Positions 37,496 through 45,741 of a DNA stretch of 64,000 nt are shown piece after piece (within the stretch, counting starts at the first letter, position 1; every line of letters starts with the position of its first letter). The translations under genes were made by a program, and so were the position numbers. A model generated the notes under the pieces. That model ran no database searches. It had not been told where the DNA came from and saw only the letters and a program-made list of their open reading frames with translations. The DNA comes from JALHNI01 sp044226365 (GTDB taxonomy: Bacteria > Acidobacteriota > Terriglobia > Bryobacterales > Bryobacteraceae), in the NCBI GenBank assembly GCA_044226365.1, contig JBGAHE010000009.1:1-64000 (forward strand), written 5' to 3'.

Positions 37496-38905
37496 CTATT
37501 GACCAGTGAGTGCGCTCAGAAAGGCTACTAACTGCGCCGCCTGCCGATCGCTGATCTCAAGCGGGCGTAATTCAGAGGCCTTGGGTGGATGCCGGTAATG
37601 CTCGATCACCGCTGGCAGCGTCTCTCTCGAGCCGTCGTGAAAGTACGGGGCAGTCACCGCGACGTTGCGCAGCGAGGGGACTTTGTAAGCACCCGTCAAT
37701 AACCCGTCGTGGTCGTCCGCCCGCGCATGGTCCAGCGCGGCGCACGCGGTCGGCTGGTCACTGTAACGGCTGCGGCAGTTAAACCGATCATAGGGCAGGG
37801 CGGCAATGCCCATGGCTCGCCCAAAGTCCGGCTGTTCACCATCGAGCTTCGCCGTGCCGATGTTATGAAAGCCCTGATTGGTCAACAGCGGACCGTTATG
37901 ACATTGCGTGCAACGCGCTTCCGGACTGAGGAATAGCTTCAAACCAGCCATCTCGTCGCCGGTAAGTGCCTCGCTGGCCCGCCCAGCATCGAGATCTTCG
38001 ATGTAACGATCCAGGCGCGAGGCTTTCGGTTGCAGAGTCCTCTCATAAGCCGCCAGGAACTTACCGGTATCGGCAAACAGACGGTCTACGTCGGTTTCCG
38101 CCGCCTTCGCCCCCGTCACTCGCTCGTAGGACTGCCGATAAGTCCCTCGCAGTAGCTCGGCCACCGCTTGCCGTGACCCGCCCATCTCCACCGGCGACTC
38201 AATCGGCGACAGCGCTTGCGACCAAAGACTATCGCGCCGTCCGTCCCAGAAGAACCACAGCGCGTCGCTCACGCCCAGCAGTCCGGGCGTGTTGCGAGTC
38301 GCCCCCGGCCGTGAGAACCGCTTCTGATCGGCAAAGGCGAACTCCGGCTGATGGCAGGTGGCGCAAGACACCTTGCGGTCGCCGCTCAGGCGGACATCAA
38401 AGAAGAGTTCCTTTCCGAGCGCGGCCGCTTCCGGGCGATCCGCCCAGCGATTGGTAGCGTCCACGCGAATCGCACCACGCGCGCCCAGCCACAAGCTTCG
38501 CAATTCGTTCGACGTGTATCTCACTTCGAACGGCACCAATACGGTGTAACTGCCCGTGGGGTCCTCGTACCGCACCCGCAGAGTCCATGCGCCGGACATC
38601 TGAAAGCGGACACCCTCCACCTCGAAGACTCTGCCCTCGCGCGAACCCGGCTGGCTCGCCGGGTACAGACGCGGCTGGTCCGCGAGGCCATGCCCGTGCA
38701 CCGGCATCGACGCATCGAAATGCACCGCCTTCACCGGTGGGCCCGGTGGCAGCGTCAGCGTCCAGCGGTGAAAGCGGCCGAGCTCAATCCCGCTGGCGGA
38801 CGTCTCGAGCGCCACCTGCGGACCCGTCTCCGGATCACTCTTCAGCACCACCGCCGCCGAAAGCGCCAGCGCCCACCACAGTCCGAATGTCATCTGCTTG
38901 ACCAT
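37496..38905 (-). CDS. Di-haem cytochrome c peroxidase/MauG-family protein with N-terminal YtkA/FixH-like domain
   Basis: A 469-residue exported protein. A signal peptide (MTFGLWWALALSAAVV) leads to an immunoglobulin-like domain (about 28-130; HFDASMPVHGHGLADQP, MSGAWTLRVRYEDPTGSYTV) that resembles YtkA/FixH-type domains with Met/His residues able to bind copper. The CCP/MauG domain has haem sites CATCH (181-185) and CTQCH (332-336) and the family motif VPSLRNVAVTAPYFHDG. It reduces hydrogen peroxide or performs MauG-like protein oxidation. It is divergent from the giant oxidase-peroxidase gene; 107 bases separate them. Confidence 0.88.
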   Translation of the reverse strand: MVKQMTFGLWWALALSAAVVLKSDPETGPQVALETSASGIELGRFHRWTLTLPPGPPVKAVHFDASMPVHGHGLADQPRLYPASQPGSREGRVFEVEGVRFQMSGAWTLRVRYEDPTGSYTVLVPFEVRYTSNELRSLWLGARGAIRVDATNRWADRPEAAALGKELFFDVRLSGDRKVSCATCHQPEFAFADQKRFSRPGATRNTPGLLGVSDALWFFWDGRRDSLWSQALSPIESPVEMGGSRQAVAELLRGTYRQSYERVTGAKAAETDVDRLFADTGKFLAAYERTLQPKASRLDRYIEDLDAGRASEALTGDEMAGLKLFLSPEARCTQCHNGPLLTNQGFHNIGTAKLDGEQPDFGRAMGIAALPYDRFNCRSRYSDQPTACAALDHARADDHDGLLTGAYKVPSLRNVAVTAPYFHDGSRETLPAVIEHYRHPPKASELRPLEISDRQAAQLVAFLSALTGQ

Positions 38906-38974
38906 TTTGTAGTGAAATCGGTCACTCGATAGTACTATTGGGCCTCAGATCACCTGAACATGAGTACTGGACCC

Positions 38975-39003
38975 TTGCCTCATGGGGTGCAGAACTTTAC
39001 ACT
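38975..39003 (+). promoter_or_regulatory. Promoter of the oxidase-peroxidase fusion gene
   Basis: TTGCCT (38975-38980), a 17-base spacer and TACACT (38998-39003) end nine bases before the ATG at 39013. The leader would be only about three bases. Confidence 0.5.
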
Positions 39004-39012
39004 CGTTAAACC

Positions 39013-42000
39013 ATGCGAGCTCGCGGCCGGTTGTGGTCGATTCTCATTCCAGCGATTGCCCTCACGCTGATTCCCAATTTCATTAGCGCCCAATCCACGG
39101 TGGCCACCCAGGGTCGGTGGACGAATGTCATCCAAACCTCGGTCAATCCCGTGGGGGCCGCCGCTCTTCCCGATGGCAAGGTCCTCATCTGGTCCGCCTA
39201 CGACCGCTACTCGTTCGCCCAGAACGCGGCCGCTCAAACCTGGACTGGTCTTTTCGACCCCGCCACCGGCCTCGTCACCGAGCAGTTAGTCACCAACACC
39301 GCTCACGACATGTTCTGTCCCGGCACGTCCTTTTTGCCCGATGGACGCCTGTTGGTCACCGGCGGCGACACCGCCGCGCGCACCTCTATTTATAATCCCG
39401 GCACCGCCAGTTGGACCGCCGGTAGCACCATGAACGTTCCCCGCGGTTATCAGGGGCAGGTGACCATCGACGACGGTCGCGCCTTCGTTCTGGGCGGATC
39501 CTGGTCTGGCGGCTCACTCGGGAAGAACGGGGAGACCTGGGCCAACAACTTGTGGACTTACCTCGCGAACGCCCTGGCCAGCGTTACGCTCGGCCCCGAC
39601 CCCGGCGGCCCCGCCACCGCTGATCGACATCCGTGGCTCTTCTCCATTGGCGCCGGCAAGGTGGTGCACGTGGGACCGTCGGTCGCCATGAACCTCTATG
39701 AGCTGAATGCCGGCGGCCGCACCACTTCGCTGGGCAATCGCGCCGACGACCAGTTCAGCCAGAACGGCACCGCGCTGATGTACGACATCGGCAAGATCCT
39801 CAAAGCGGGCGGCGCGGCCGCTTACGATAGCGCCACGGCGACGGCCGGCTGCTACATCGTCAATGTCAATAATGGCGTTAGCGTCACCAAGACGGGCTCG
39901 CTCAAGCGCGCCCGCGGCATGCACAATGCGGTTGTGCTGCCCAACGGCGAAGTCCTGGTGATTGGCGGCATGCCCGTCCCCGTGCCGTTCTCGGACACCA
40001 ATTCGATCCTCGTGCCCGAGATCTGGAATCCCACCACCGGTACCTGGCGCGATGTCGCCCCCATCTCCGTACCGCGTAACTACCACTCGACGGCGTTGTT
40101 ACTCCCCGACGGCCGGGTCTTCTCCGGCGGCGGCGGCTTATGCGGCGCCGGCTGCGGCGCCAATCACTCCGACGTTCAGATTTATAGCCCGCCTTACTTA
40201 TTCAAGTCGGATGGCACCGACGCGGTCCGCCCGACGATCCAGTCGGCCCCTGCCGTTGCCTATCACGGAGCCACGATGGACGTCATCACCAACGGCGGCA
40301 CCCAGTTTGTTCTGATTCGCTACTCCGCGGTGACGCACTCGGTGAATAATGACCAACGCCGCATCCCGCTGACGGGTACCTTACTCAGCGCCGGCGCCTA
40401 TCGCTTGAACATTCCCGACGCCGGCGTCCTCACCCCGGGTAACTACATGCTCTTCACGCTGGACGCCGCCGGCGTGCCGAGCCTCGCGCGCACCATAAAC
40501 GTTCAGCCTCCGGTGCGGCCGCAAATCAGTCTCACGGCACCCACCAGCGGTCAGACCTTCCAGGCGCCCGCGAACATCGCCATCAATGCCGCCGTCACTG
40601 ATCCGTCGAGCACCGTCCTGCGCGTGGAGTTTTATGCCGGACAAACGAAGTTAGGCGAAGACTCAAGCGCGCCCTATAACTTCACGTGGACCAACGCCAC
40701 CGCCGGATCCTATACCGTCACCGCCACGGTGATCGATAGCACCGGCTACACCGTCTCCGCGAGCGCGCCGATTTCCGTTGCTGCCACGCCCGTAAACCGC
40801 CCGCCCGTCGTCTCTTTGACGGCTCCCGCATCCGGCTCCACCTTCCTCGCGCCGGCCAGCATCGTGATTGCCGCCACCGCTTCGGACCCCGATGGCAATC
40901 TCGCCAAAGTGGAGTACTTTCAGGGCACCGTCAAGCTGGATGAAGATGCTGTCGCGCCGTTCTCTTATAACTGGAACAACGTCCTCGCCGGCAGCTATCA
41001 GATCCGCGCTGTCGCCACCGACCTTGCCGGACTCACCGCTACCGCCACGGTCAACATCACGGTCAACGCCGTGGCCGGTCGCCCGCCCGCTGTTCTCCAG
41101 TCGCTCAAAGGACTGGCCGTTCCTGAGCCCGCTGCTTTGTCGTCGTTCGTCACTAATCGTGCCGCGGCCATCGCGCTGGGCAAGGCTCTCTTCTGGGACG
41201 TTCAGGTCTCGAGCGATAATCGCACCGCTTGCGCCAGTTGCCACTTCCAGGCCGGCGCGGACGTTCGCTCGCGCGGTCAAAGCAATCCGGGGATGAACCG
41301 CGTGGGAGTTGGCGCCTTTAGCTTCACCGGCACCCGCTCGGGCGCCGCCGCCTCAGGGCCGGACTATCGTATGAATGCCGCTGACTTTCCGCAGTACGAG
41401 CTCAGCGGCCCTGGCGACCCGAACTCGGCGGTGGTCTTCTCCACCACCGATGTGATGGGCTCGCAAGGCGTCGCTCGCGCTACGTTCAGCGCGCCCGGCA
41501 CGGCTCCCGCTCCCGACGTCTGCGCCGTCTCTCCGGACCCGGCGTTCGGCACGTTCCGCCAAACCACGGCCCGCAACGCGCCCACGGTCATCAACGCTGT
41601 CTTCAACCTGCGCAACCTCTACGACGGCAGCGCCAACCACTTCTTCAACGGCGTCGACAAGTTCGGCAAGCGCAACACGCAAGCCGTCATCTACCGCGGC
41701 GCTTCCGCCACGCCCCAAGCCATTGCGCTCGAGAACTCCTCGCTTGCGTCTCAAGCCCTCTCGGTCCCGGTGAACCCGCAGGAGATGTCCTGCGCCGGCC
41801 GCACGTGGCCGCAGATTGGCCGCCGCCTGCTCTCCGCCGTGCCGCTCGTCGCGCAAGGCGTGTCCGCTACCGATAGTGCCCTCGCTCCTTACCGTGCCAC
41901 CAACGGCCGCGGACTCCGCAACACCTACGCCGACCTCGTCCAAGCCGCCTTCGCCACGGACCTCTGGAGCGCCACCACCAACGTCACCATCGCTGGCCAA

Positions 42001-45000
42001 AGTTACTCGCAGCGCGAAGCCAACTTCGCTCTCTTCTTCGGCCTCGCCCTGCAGATGTATCAATCGACGCTGGTCTCGAACGACGCCCCTCTTGATCGTT
42101 TCTTCGCTAATTACCCGTCCACTGACGTCGCCGATTTCAATGCGCTCACTCCGCTCGAGTTCCAGGGCATGAGCCTGTTCACCGGCAAAGGCGCCTGCAT
42201 CAACTGCCACTCCGGCCCCCAACTCAGCAACGCTGGCACGCCCGCTCACCTCGCCCTCGCCAGCGGTGTCGTCGCCGATCGCATGTTCCAGGGCAATGGT
42301 CAGAAAGGCATCTACGACTTCGGCTTCTACAATATCGGCGTCCGCCCCAGCACCGACGACCTCGGCGTCGGCGGTACCGATGCCTTCGGCAATCCGCTCT
42401 CCTTCGCGCGCCAGGCCACCTCCGGCGTGAACCGCGATGGCTTCACCGTCACCCCCTGCAACCTGAGCGAGGACCCTTGCACCGCCGTCAATCCCAGCGA
42501 ACGCACCGTCGTCAACGGCGCCTTTAAAACGGCGACGCTGCGGAACGTCGCCCTCACGGGCCCTTACTTCCACGACGGCAGTCTCGCCACGCTCGAAGAC
42601 GTCGTTCAGTTTTACGTCCGGCGCGGTAACGCCCGCACCGTCGGCGATGGCGATACCACCGGCTTCGGCGGTGATTCGTCCAACCTGGCGGGCAGTTTCC
42701 CGCGCATCGAACTCTCCGGCACCGAGCAAGCCGCGCTCGTGCAGTTCCTCAAGACCGCGCTTACCGACGATCGCGTGGCCTACGAGCGCGCGCCGTTTGA
42801 CCATCCTGAACTGCCTCTCGTCGAAGGCTCGGACACGATGATTGTGCCCGCCGTCGGCGCCGGCGGACGCGCCACGCCGCTCACCCCATTCTCGTCTTCC
42901 GTAGCCTCCGGCAGCCTGGGCTATCCGCTCAATGGTCCGCCCACCATTAGCCTCACCACCAACGGCAGCACCTTCAACGCGCCCGCTTCGATCACCCTCA
43001 CCGCCACCGCTGCCGATGCCGACGGCGCCGTCGCCAAGGTGGAGTTCTTCAATGGCTCCACCAAACTCGGTGAGTCACTTACTGCTCCTTACACCTTCGT
43101 TTGGTCGGGCATCGCCGCCGGCACTTACTCGCTCACCGCGCGCGCCACCGATAACCTTGGCCTAGTCGCCGCCTCCGGTGTCGTCAACATCGTGGTGAAC
43201 CCGGCGGCGAATAACCCGCCGAGTGTCAGCCTCTCCACCAACGGCACTACCTTCGTCGCCCCGGCCTCGATCACCTTGAGCGCCAGCGCTGCTGACACGG
43301 ATGGCACCGTCGCCAAAGTCGAGTTCTTCAGCGGCTCCACCAAGCTCGGCGAAGATCTCTCTGCTCCTTATACCTTCGCTTGGACAGGCGTCGCCGCCGG
43401 TACTTATAGCCTCACCGCGCGGGCCACCGACAACCTCGGGTCCGGGGCGTCTTCATCGACCGTGTTTGTCACCGTCACCGCGCCCACGAATAATCCACCC
43501 AGCATCAGCCTCTCCACCACCGGCAATCCTTTCACCGCGCCGGCCTCGATCACGCTTACGGCTTCCGCCGCGGACACCGACGGCTCGGTCGCCAAAGTTG
43601 AGTTCTTCAATGGCGCCGTCAAGCTGGGCGAAGATCTCACCGCTCCGTACTCGTTTGCCTGGAATAGCGTGGCCGCCGGCAGTTACAGCGTCACCGCGGT
43701 TGCTACGGACAATGCCGGCGCTTCCACTGCTTCGTTGCCATTGAGCATCACGGTCAATGGCGCCATGGGCGTCTGCACATTCCCGTCAGTCGGCATCATC
43801 GATAACCTGAATCGCGCCAACGGCGCCCTCGGCGGCCTCTGGACCGGCCAAACCGGTGGCTACACGATCACCAATAATCAGGCCGTGTTTACCGGCGGGG
43901 ATGCCTTCGTCGCCCAGTCCACCGCCTTAGGCGTCGATCAGGAAGCGTACGTGCGCTTCACGAACATCGCTTCCGGCACCTCCGAGGCAGACATCATCTT
44001 GAAGGCCGGCGACGCTACTTGGTGGCGCGAGGGTGCGCTCATCGTCGCCTACCTGCCCGGTAGCCAGTCCATTCAGGTTTGGACCTATGATCCTTCCGCC
44101 ACCTGGGTCATGCGGACGTCCATCGCCACCACACTCGCCAATGGCGACGTCTTCGGCGCCCGCGTTCGCGGTGCCACGGGCGCGGTGGAAGTCTATCGCA
44201 ATGGCGTGCAGATCGGCACCGCCAGTGTGGCCGGCTGGACCCGGCAGAACCTGGGTGGCCTCGCCGGTGTCTGGCTGGTGGGTCCCGCCGGGTCCTCCTT
44301 TGACGACTTCGGCTCCGGCAACCTCAACTGCTCGGGGCAGGGCAGTAACGCGCCTCCCACCGTCAGCCTCTCCACGAATGGCTCGGTCTTCAACGCGCCC
44401 GCCGCCATCACGCTCACCGCGAGCGCCGCCGATAGCGACGGCAGCGTCGCCAAAGTCGAATTCTTCAATGGCGCCACCAAGCTTGGCGAAGACCTTTCCG
44501 CGCCTTATTCCTTCTCCTGGACCGGCGTGACCGCGGGCACTTACTCGCTCACGGCCCGCGCCACCGATAACCTCGGCGCCACCACCACGTCCTCTCTCAT
44601 CACCGTCATCGTGAACGCGGCGGCCAATCTGCCGCCCACCGTCAGCATCTCCACCAACGGCACCACTTTCACCGCGCCGGCCACGATCGCCCTCAGCGCC
44701 TCCGCGGCGGACCCCGACGGCACAGTTGCGAAGGTCGAGTTCTATAACGGCTCCACCAAGCTGGGCGAGGATCTTACCGCTCCCTACTCGTTCACTTGGA
44801 CGAACGTCACCGCCGGAACTTATAACCTCAACGCGCGCGCCACCGATAACCTGGGCACGTTCGCCAATTCCTCTTCAGTCGCGGTCACGGTCAACGCCGC
44901 GGCCAATCTTCCGCCCAGCGTCAGCCTCACCACCAACGGCACCACCTTTACCGCCCCAGCTTCGATTACCCTGAACGCCACCGCGGCAGACTCCGACGGC

Positions 45001-45741
45001 AGCGTATCCAAGGTCGAGTTCTACAACGGCTCCATCAAGCTCGGCGAGGATCTCACGTCGCCCTACACGTTCAGTTGGACGAGCGTCGCCGCCGGCACTT
45101 ACTTGCTTACCGCCCGCGCCACCGATAACCTTGGCGCCGTCACCACCTCCGGCACCATCACCGTCACCGTGAACGGCACCACGGGCGGTTGCGCCTTCCC
45201 CTCCGTCGGCATCACCGATAACTTCAATCGCTCGAATGGCGCCGTCGGTGGCAGTTGGAGTAGCTGGACCTCCACTACTTACTCGATCAGTAACAACCAG
45301 ATGGTGGTCGGCAGCGGCGACCAGTACTTCGTCTGGCAGCAACCCGTTGGACCCTCCGTGGAAGCGTCGGTGAAGATCACCAGCATCAACGCCGCCTCCC
45401 AGGAGATCGACCTCGTCCTCAAGTCCATGACCAACAACTGGTACAACGGCGCGGTGATCATCTCCTACAACAGCGGACAACTGCAGGTCTGGTCCGCCGT
45501 CACCGGCAATTGGACCCAGCACAATGGTCTCAACGTGCAGCTGGTGGCCGGTGACGTCCTCGGCGGTCGGTTGCGCTCGAATGGCTCGGTGGAGGTCTAC
45601 CGCAACGGCGCCTTGATTGCCACCACCTCCGTCGGCAGTTGGCCGCACCTCAACAGCACCGGCTACGCCGGCGTCTGGGTAGTCAACGGCTCGGGAACCG
45701 CCTTTGACGACTTCCGCGCCGGCACGCTCACCTGCCAGTAA
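39013..45741 (+). CDS. Secreted galactose oxidase-like / cytochrome c peroxidase / Ig-repeat fusion protein
   Basis: A 2242-residue exported protein with a signal peptide (residues 1-26). Residues about 30-498 are a galactose-oxidase-type (AA5, kelch plus DUF1929) copper radical oxidase. All cofactor residues are present: Cys102 (MFCPGTS), Tyr146 (PRGYQG), Trp164 (GGSWSGG), Tyr357-His358 (NYHSTALLLPDGRVF) and His442 (VTHSVNNDQRRIPL). Two Ig-like domains follow (about 502-686). A di-haem cytochrome c peroxidase comes next (about 695-1275; CASCH 740-744, CINCH 1062-1066, TLRNVALTGPYFHDG). After it come three Ig-like domains (1308-1580), a LamG-like beta-sandwich (1588-1775), three more Ig-like domains (1776-2052) and a second copy of the sandwich (2056-2242). 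Oxidase-made hydrogen peroxide could be consumed by the peroxidase. It overlaps the ATPase gene by 14 bases, convergent. Confidence 0.9.
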   Translation: MRARGRLWSILIPAIALTLIPNFISAQSTVATQGRWTNVIQTSVNPVGAAALPDGKVLIWSAYDRYSFAQNAAAQTWTGLFDPATGLVTEQLVTNTAHDMFCPGTSFLPDGRLLVTGGDTAARTSIYNPGTASWTAGSTMNVPRGYQGQVTIDDGRAFVLGGSWSGGSLGKNGETWANNLWTYLANALASVTLGPDPGGPATADRHPWLFSIGAGKVVHVGPSVAMNLYELNAGGRTTSLGNRADDQFSQNGTALMYDIGKILKAGGAAAYDSATATAGCYIVNVNNGVSVTKTGSLKRARGMHNAVVLPNGEVLVIGGMPVPVPFSDTNSILVPEIWNPTTGTWRDVAPISVPRNYHSTALLLPDGRVFSGGGGLCGAGCGANHSDVQIYSPPYLFKSDGTDAVRPTIQSAPAVAYHGATMDVITNGGTQFVLIRYSAVTHSVNNDQRRIPLTGTLLSAGAYRLNIPDAGVLTPGNYMLFTLDAAGVPSLARTINVQPPVRPQISLTAPTSGQTFQAPANIAINAAVTDPSSTVLRVEFYAGQTKLGEDSSAPYNFTWTNATAGSYTVTATVIDSTGYTVSASAPISVAATPVNRPPVVSLTAPASGSTFLAPASIVIAATASDPDGNLAKVEYFQGTVKLDEDAVAPFSYNWNNVLAGSYQIRAVATDLAGLTATATVNITVNAVAGRPPAVLQSLKGLAVPEPAALSSFVTNRAAAIALGKALFWDVQVSSDNRTACASCHFQAGADVRSRGQSNPGMNRVGVGAFSFTGTRSGAAASGPDYRMNAADFPQYELSGPGDPNSAVVFSTTDVMGSQGVARATFSAPGTAPAPDVCAVSPDPAFGTFRQTTARNAPTVINAVFNLRNLYDGSANHFFNGVDKFGKRNTQAVIYRGASATPQAIALENSSLASQALSVPVNPQEMSCAGRTWPQIGRRLLSAVPLVAQGVSATDSALAPYRATNGRGLRNTYADLVQAAFATDLWSATTNVTIAGQSYSQREANFALFFGLALQMYQSTLVSNDAPLDRFFANYPSTDVADFNALTPLEFQGMSLFTGKGACINCHSGPQLSNAGTPAHLALASGVVADRMFQGNGQKGIYDFGFYNIGVRPSTDDLGVGGTDAFGNPLSFARQATSGVNRDGFTVTPCNLSEDPCTAVNPSERTVVNGAFKTATLRNVALTGPYFHDGSLATLEDVVQFYVRRGNARTVGDGDTTGFGGDSSNLAGSFPRIELSGTEQAALVQFLKTALTDDRVAYERAPFDHPELPLVEGSDTMIVPAVGAGGRATPLTPFSSSVASGSLGYPLNGPPTISLTTNGSTFNAPASITLTATAADADGAVAKVEFFNGSTKLGESLTAPYTFVWSGIAAGTYSLTARATDNLGLVAASGVVNIVVNPAANNPPSVSLSTNGTTFVAPASITLSASAADTDGTVAKVEFFSGSTKLGEDLSAPYTFAWTGVAAGTYSLTARATDNLGSGASSSTVFVTVTAPTNNPPSISLSTTGNPFTAPASITLTASAADTDGSVAKVEFFNGAVKLGEDLTAPYSFAWNSVAAGSYSVTAVATDNAGASTASLPLSITVNGAMGVCTFPSVGIIDNLNRANGALGGLWTGQTGGYTITNNQAVFTGGDAFVAQSTALGVDQEAYVRFTNIASGTSEADIILKAGDATWWREGALIVAYLPGSQSIQVWTYDPSATWVMRTSIATTLANGDVFGARVRGATGAVEVYRNGVQIGTASVAGWTRQNLGGLAGVWLVGPAGSSFDDFGSGNLNCSGQGSNAPPTVSLSTNGSVFNAPAAITLTASAADSDGSVAKVEFFNGATKLGEDLSAPYSFSWTGVTAGTYSLTARATDNLGATTTSSLITVIVNAAANLPPTVSISTNGTTFTAPATIALSASAADPDGTVAKVEFYNGSTKLGEDLTAPYSFTWTNVTAGTYNLNARATDNLGTFANSSSVAVTVNAAANLPPSVSLTTNGTTFTAPASITLNATAADSDGSVSKVEFYNGSIKLGEDLTSPYTFSWTSVAAGTYLLTARATDNLGAVTTSGTITVTVNGTTGGCAFPSVGITDNFNRSNGAVGGSWSSWTSTTYSISNNQMVVGSGDQYFVWQQPVGPSVEASVKITSINAASQEIDLVLKSMTNNWYNGAVIISYNSGQLQVWSAVTGNWTQHNGLNVQLVAGDVLGGRLRSNGSVEVYRNGALIATTSVGSWPHLNSTGYAGVWVVNGSGTAFDDFRAGTLTCQ
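42938..45180 (+). repeat. Tandem Ig-domain coding repeats inside the fusion gene
   Basis: Six units of about 280 bases encode Big_7-type Ig domains, three before and three after a LamG-like segment. They start near 42938, 43211, 43489, 44342, 44630 and 44910. Units share phrases such as KVEFxNGxxKLGEDLTAPY, and long stretches are nearly identical in DNA, pointing to recent duplication or gene conversion. The two diverged units at 40517-41070 are older relatives. The two LamG-like domains (43765-44337 and 45181-45738) are also related to each other. Confidence 0.85.

Noticed and set aside
41353..42804. 483-codon frame antisense to the peroxidase part of the fusion gene
   Set aside because: The sense strand has both haem sites and PYFHDG; the antisense frame is compositional.
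42938..45180. CRISPR-like or satellite repeat array
   Set aside because: The repeats are about 280 bases, keep one reading frame and encode Ig domains; there are no short repeats with unique spacers.
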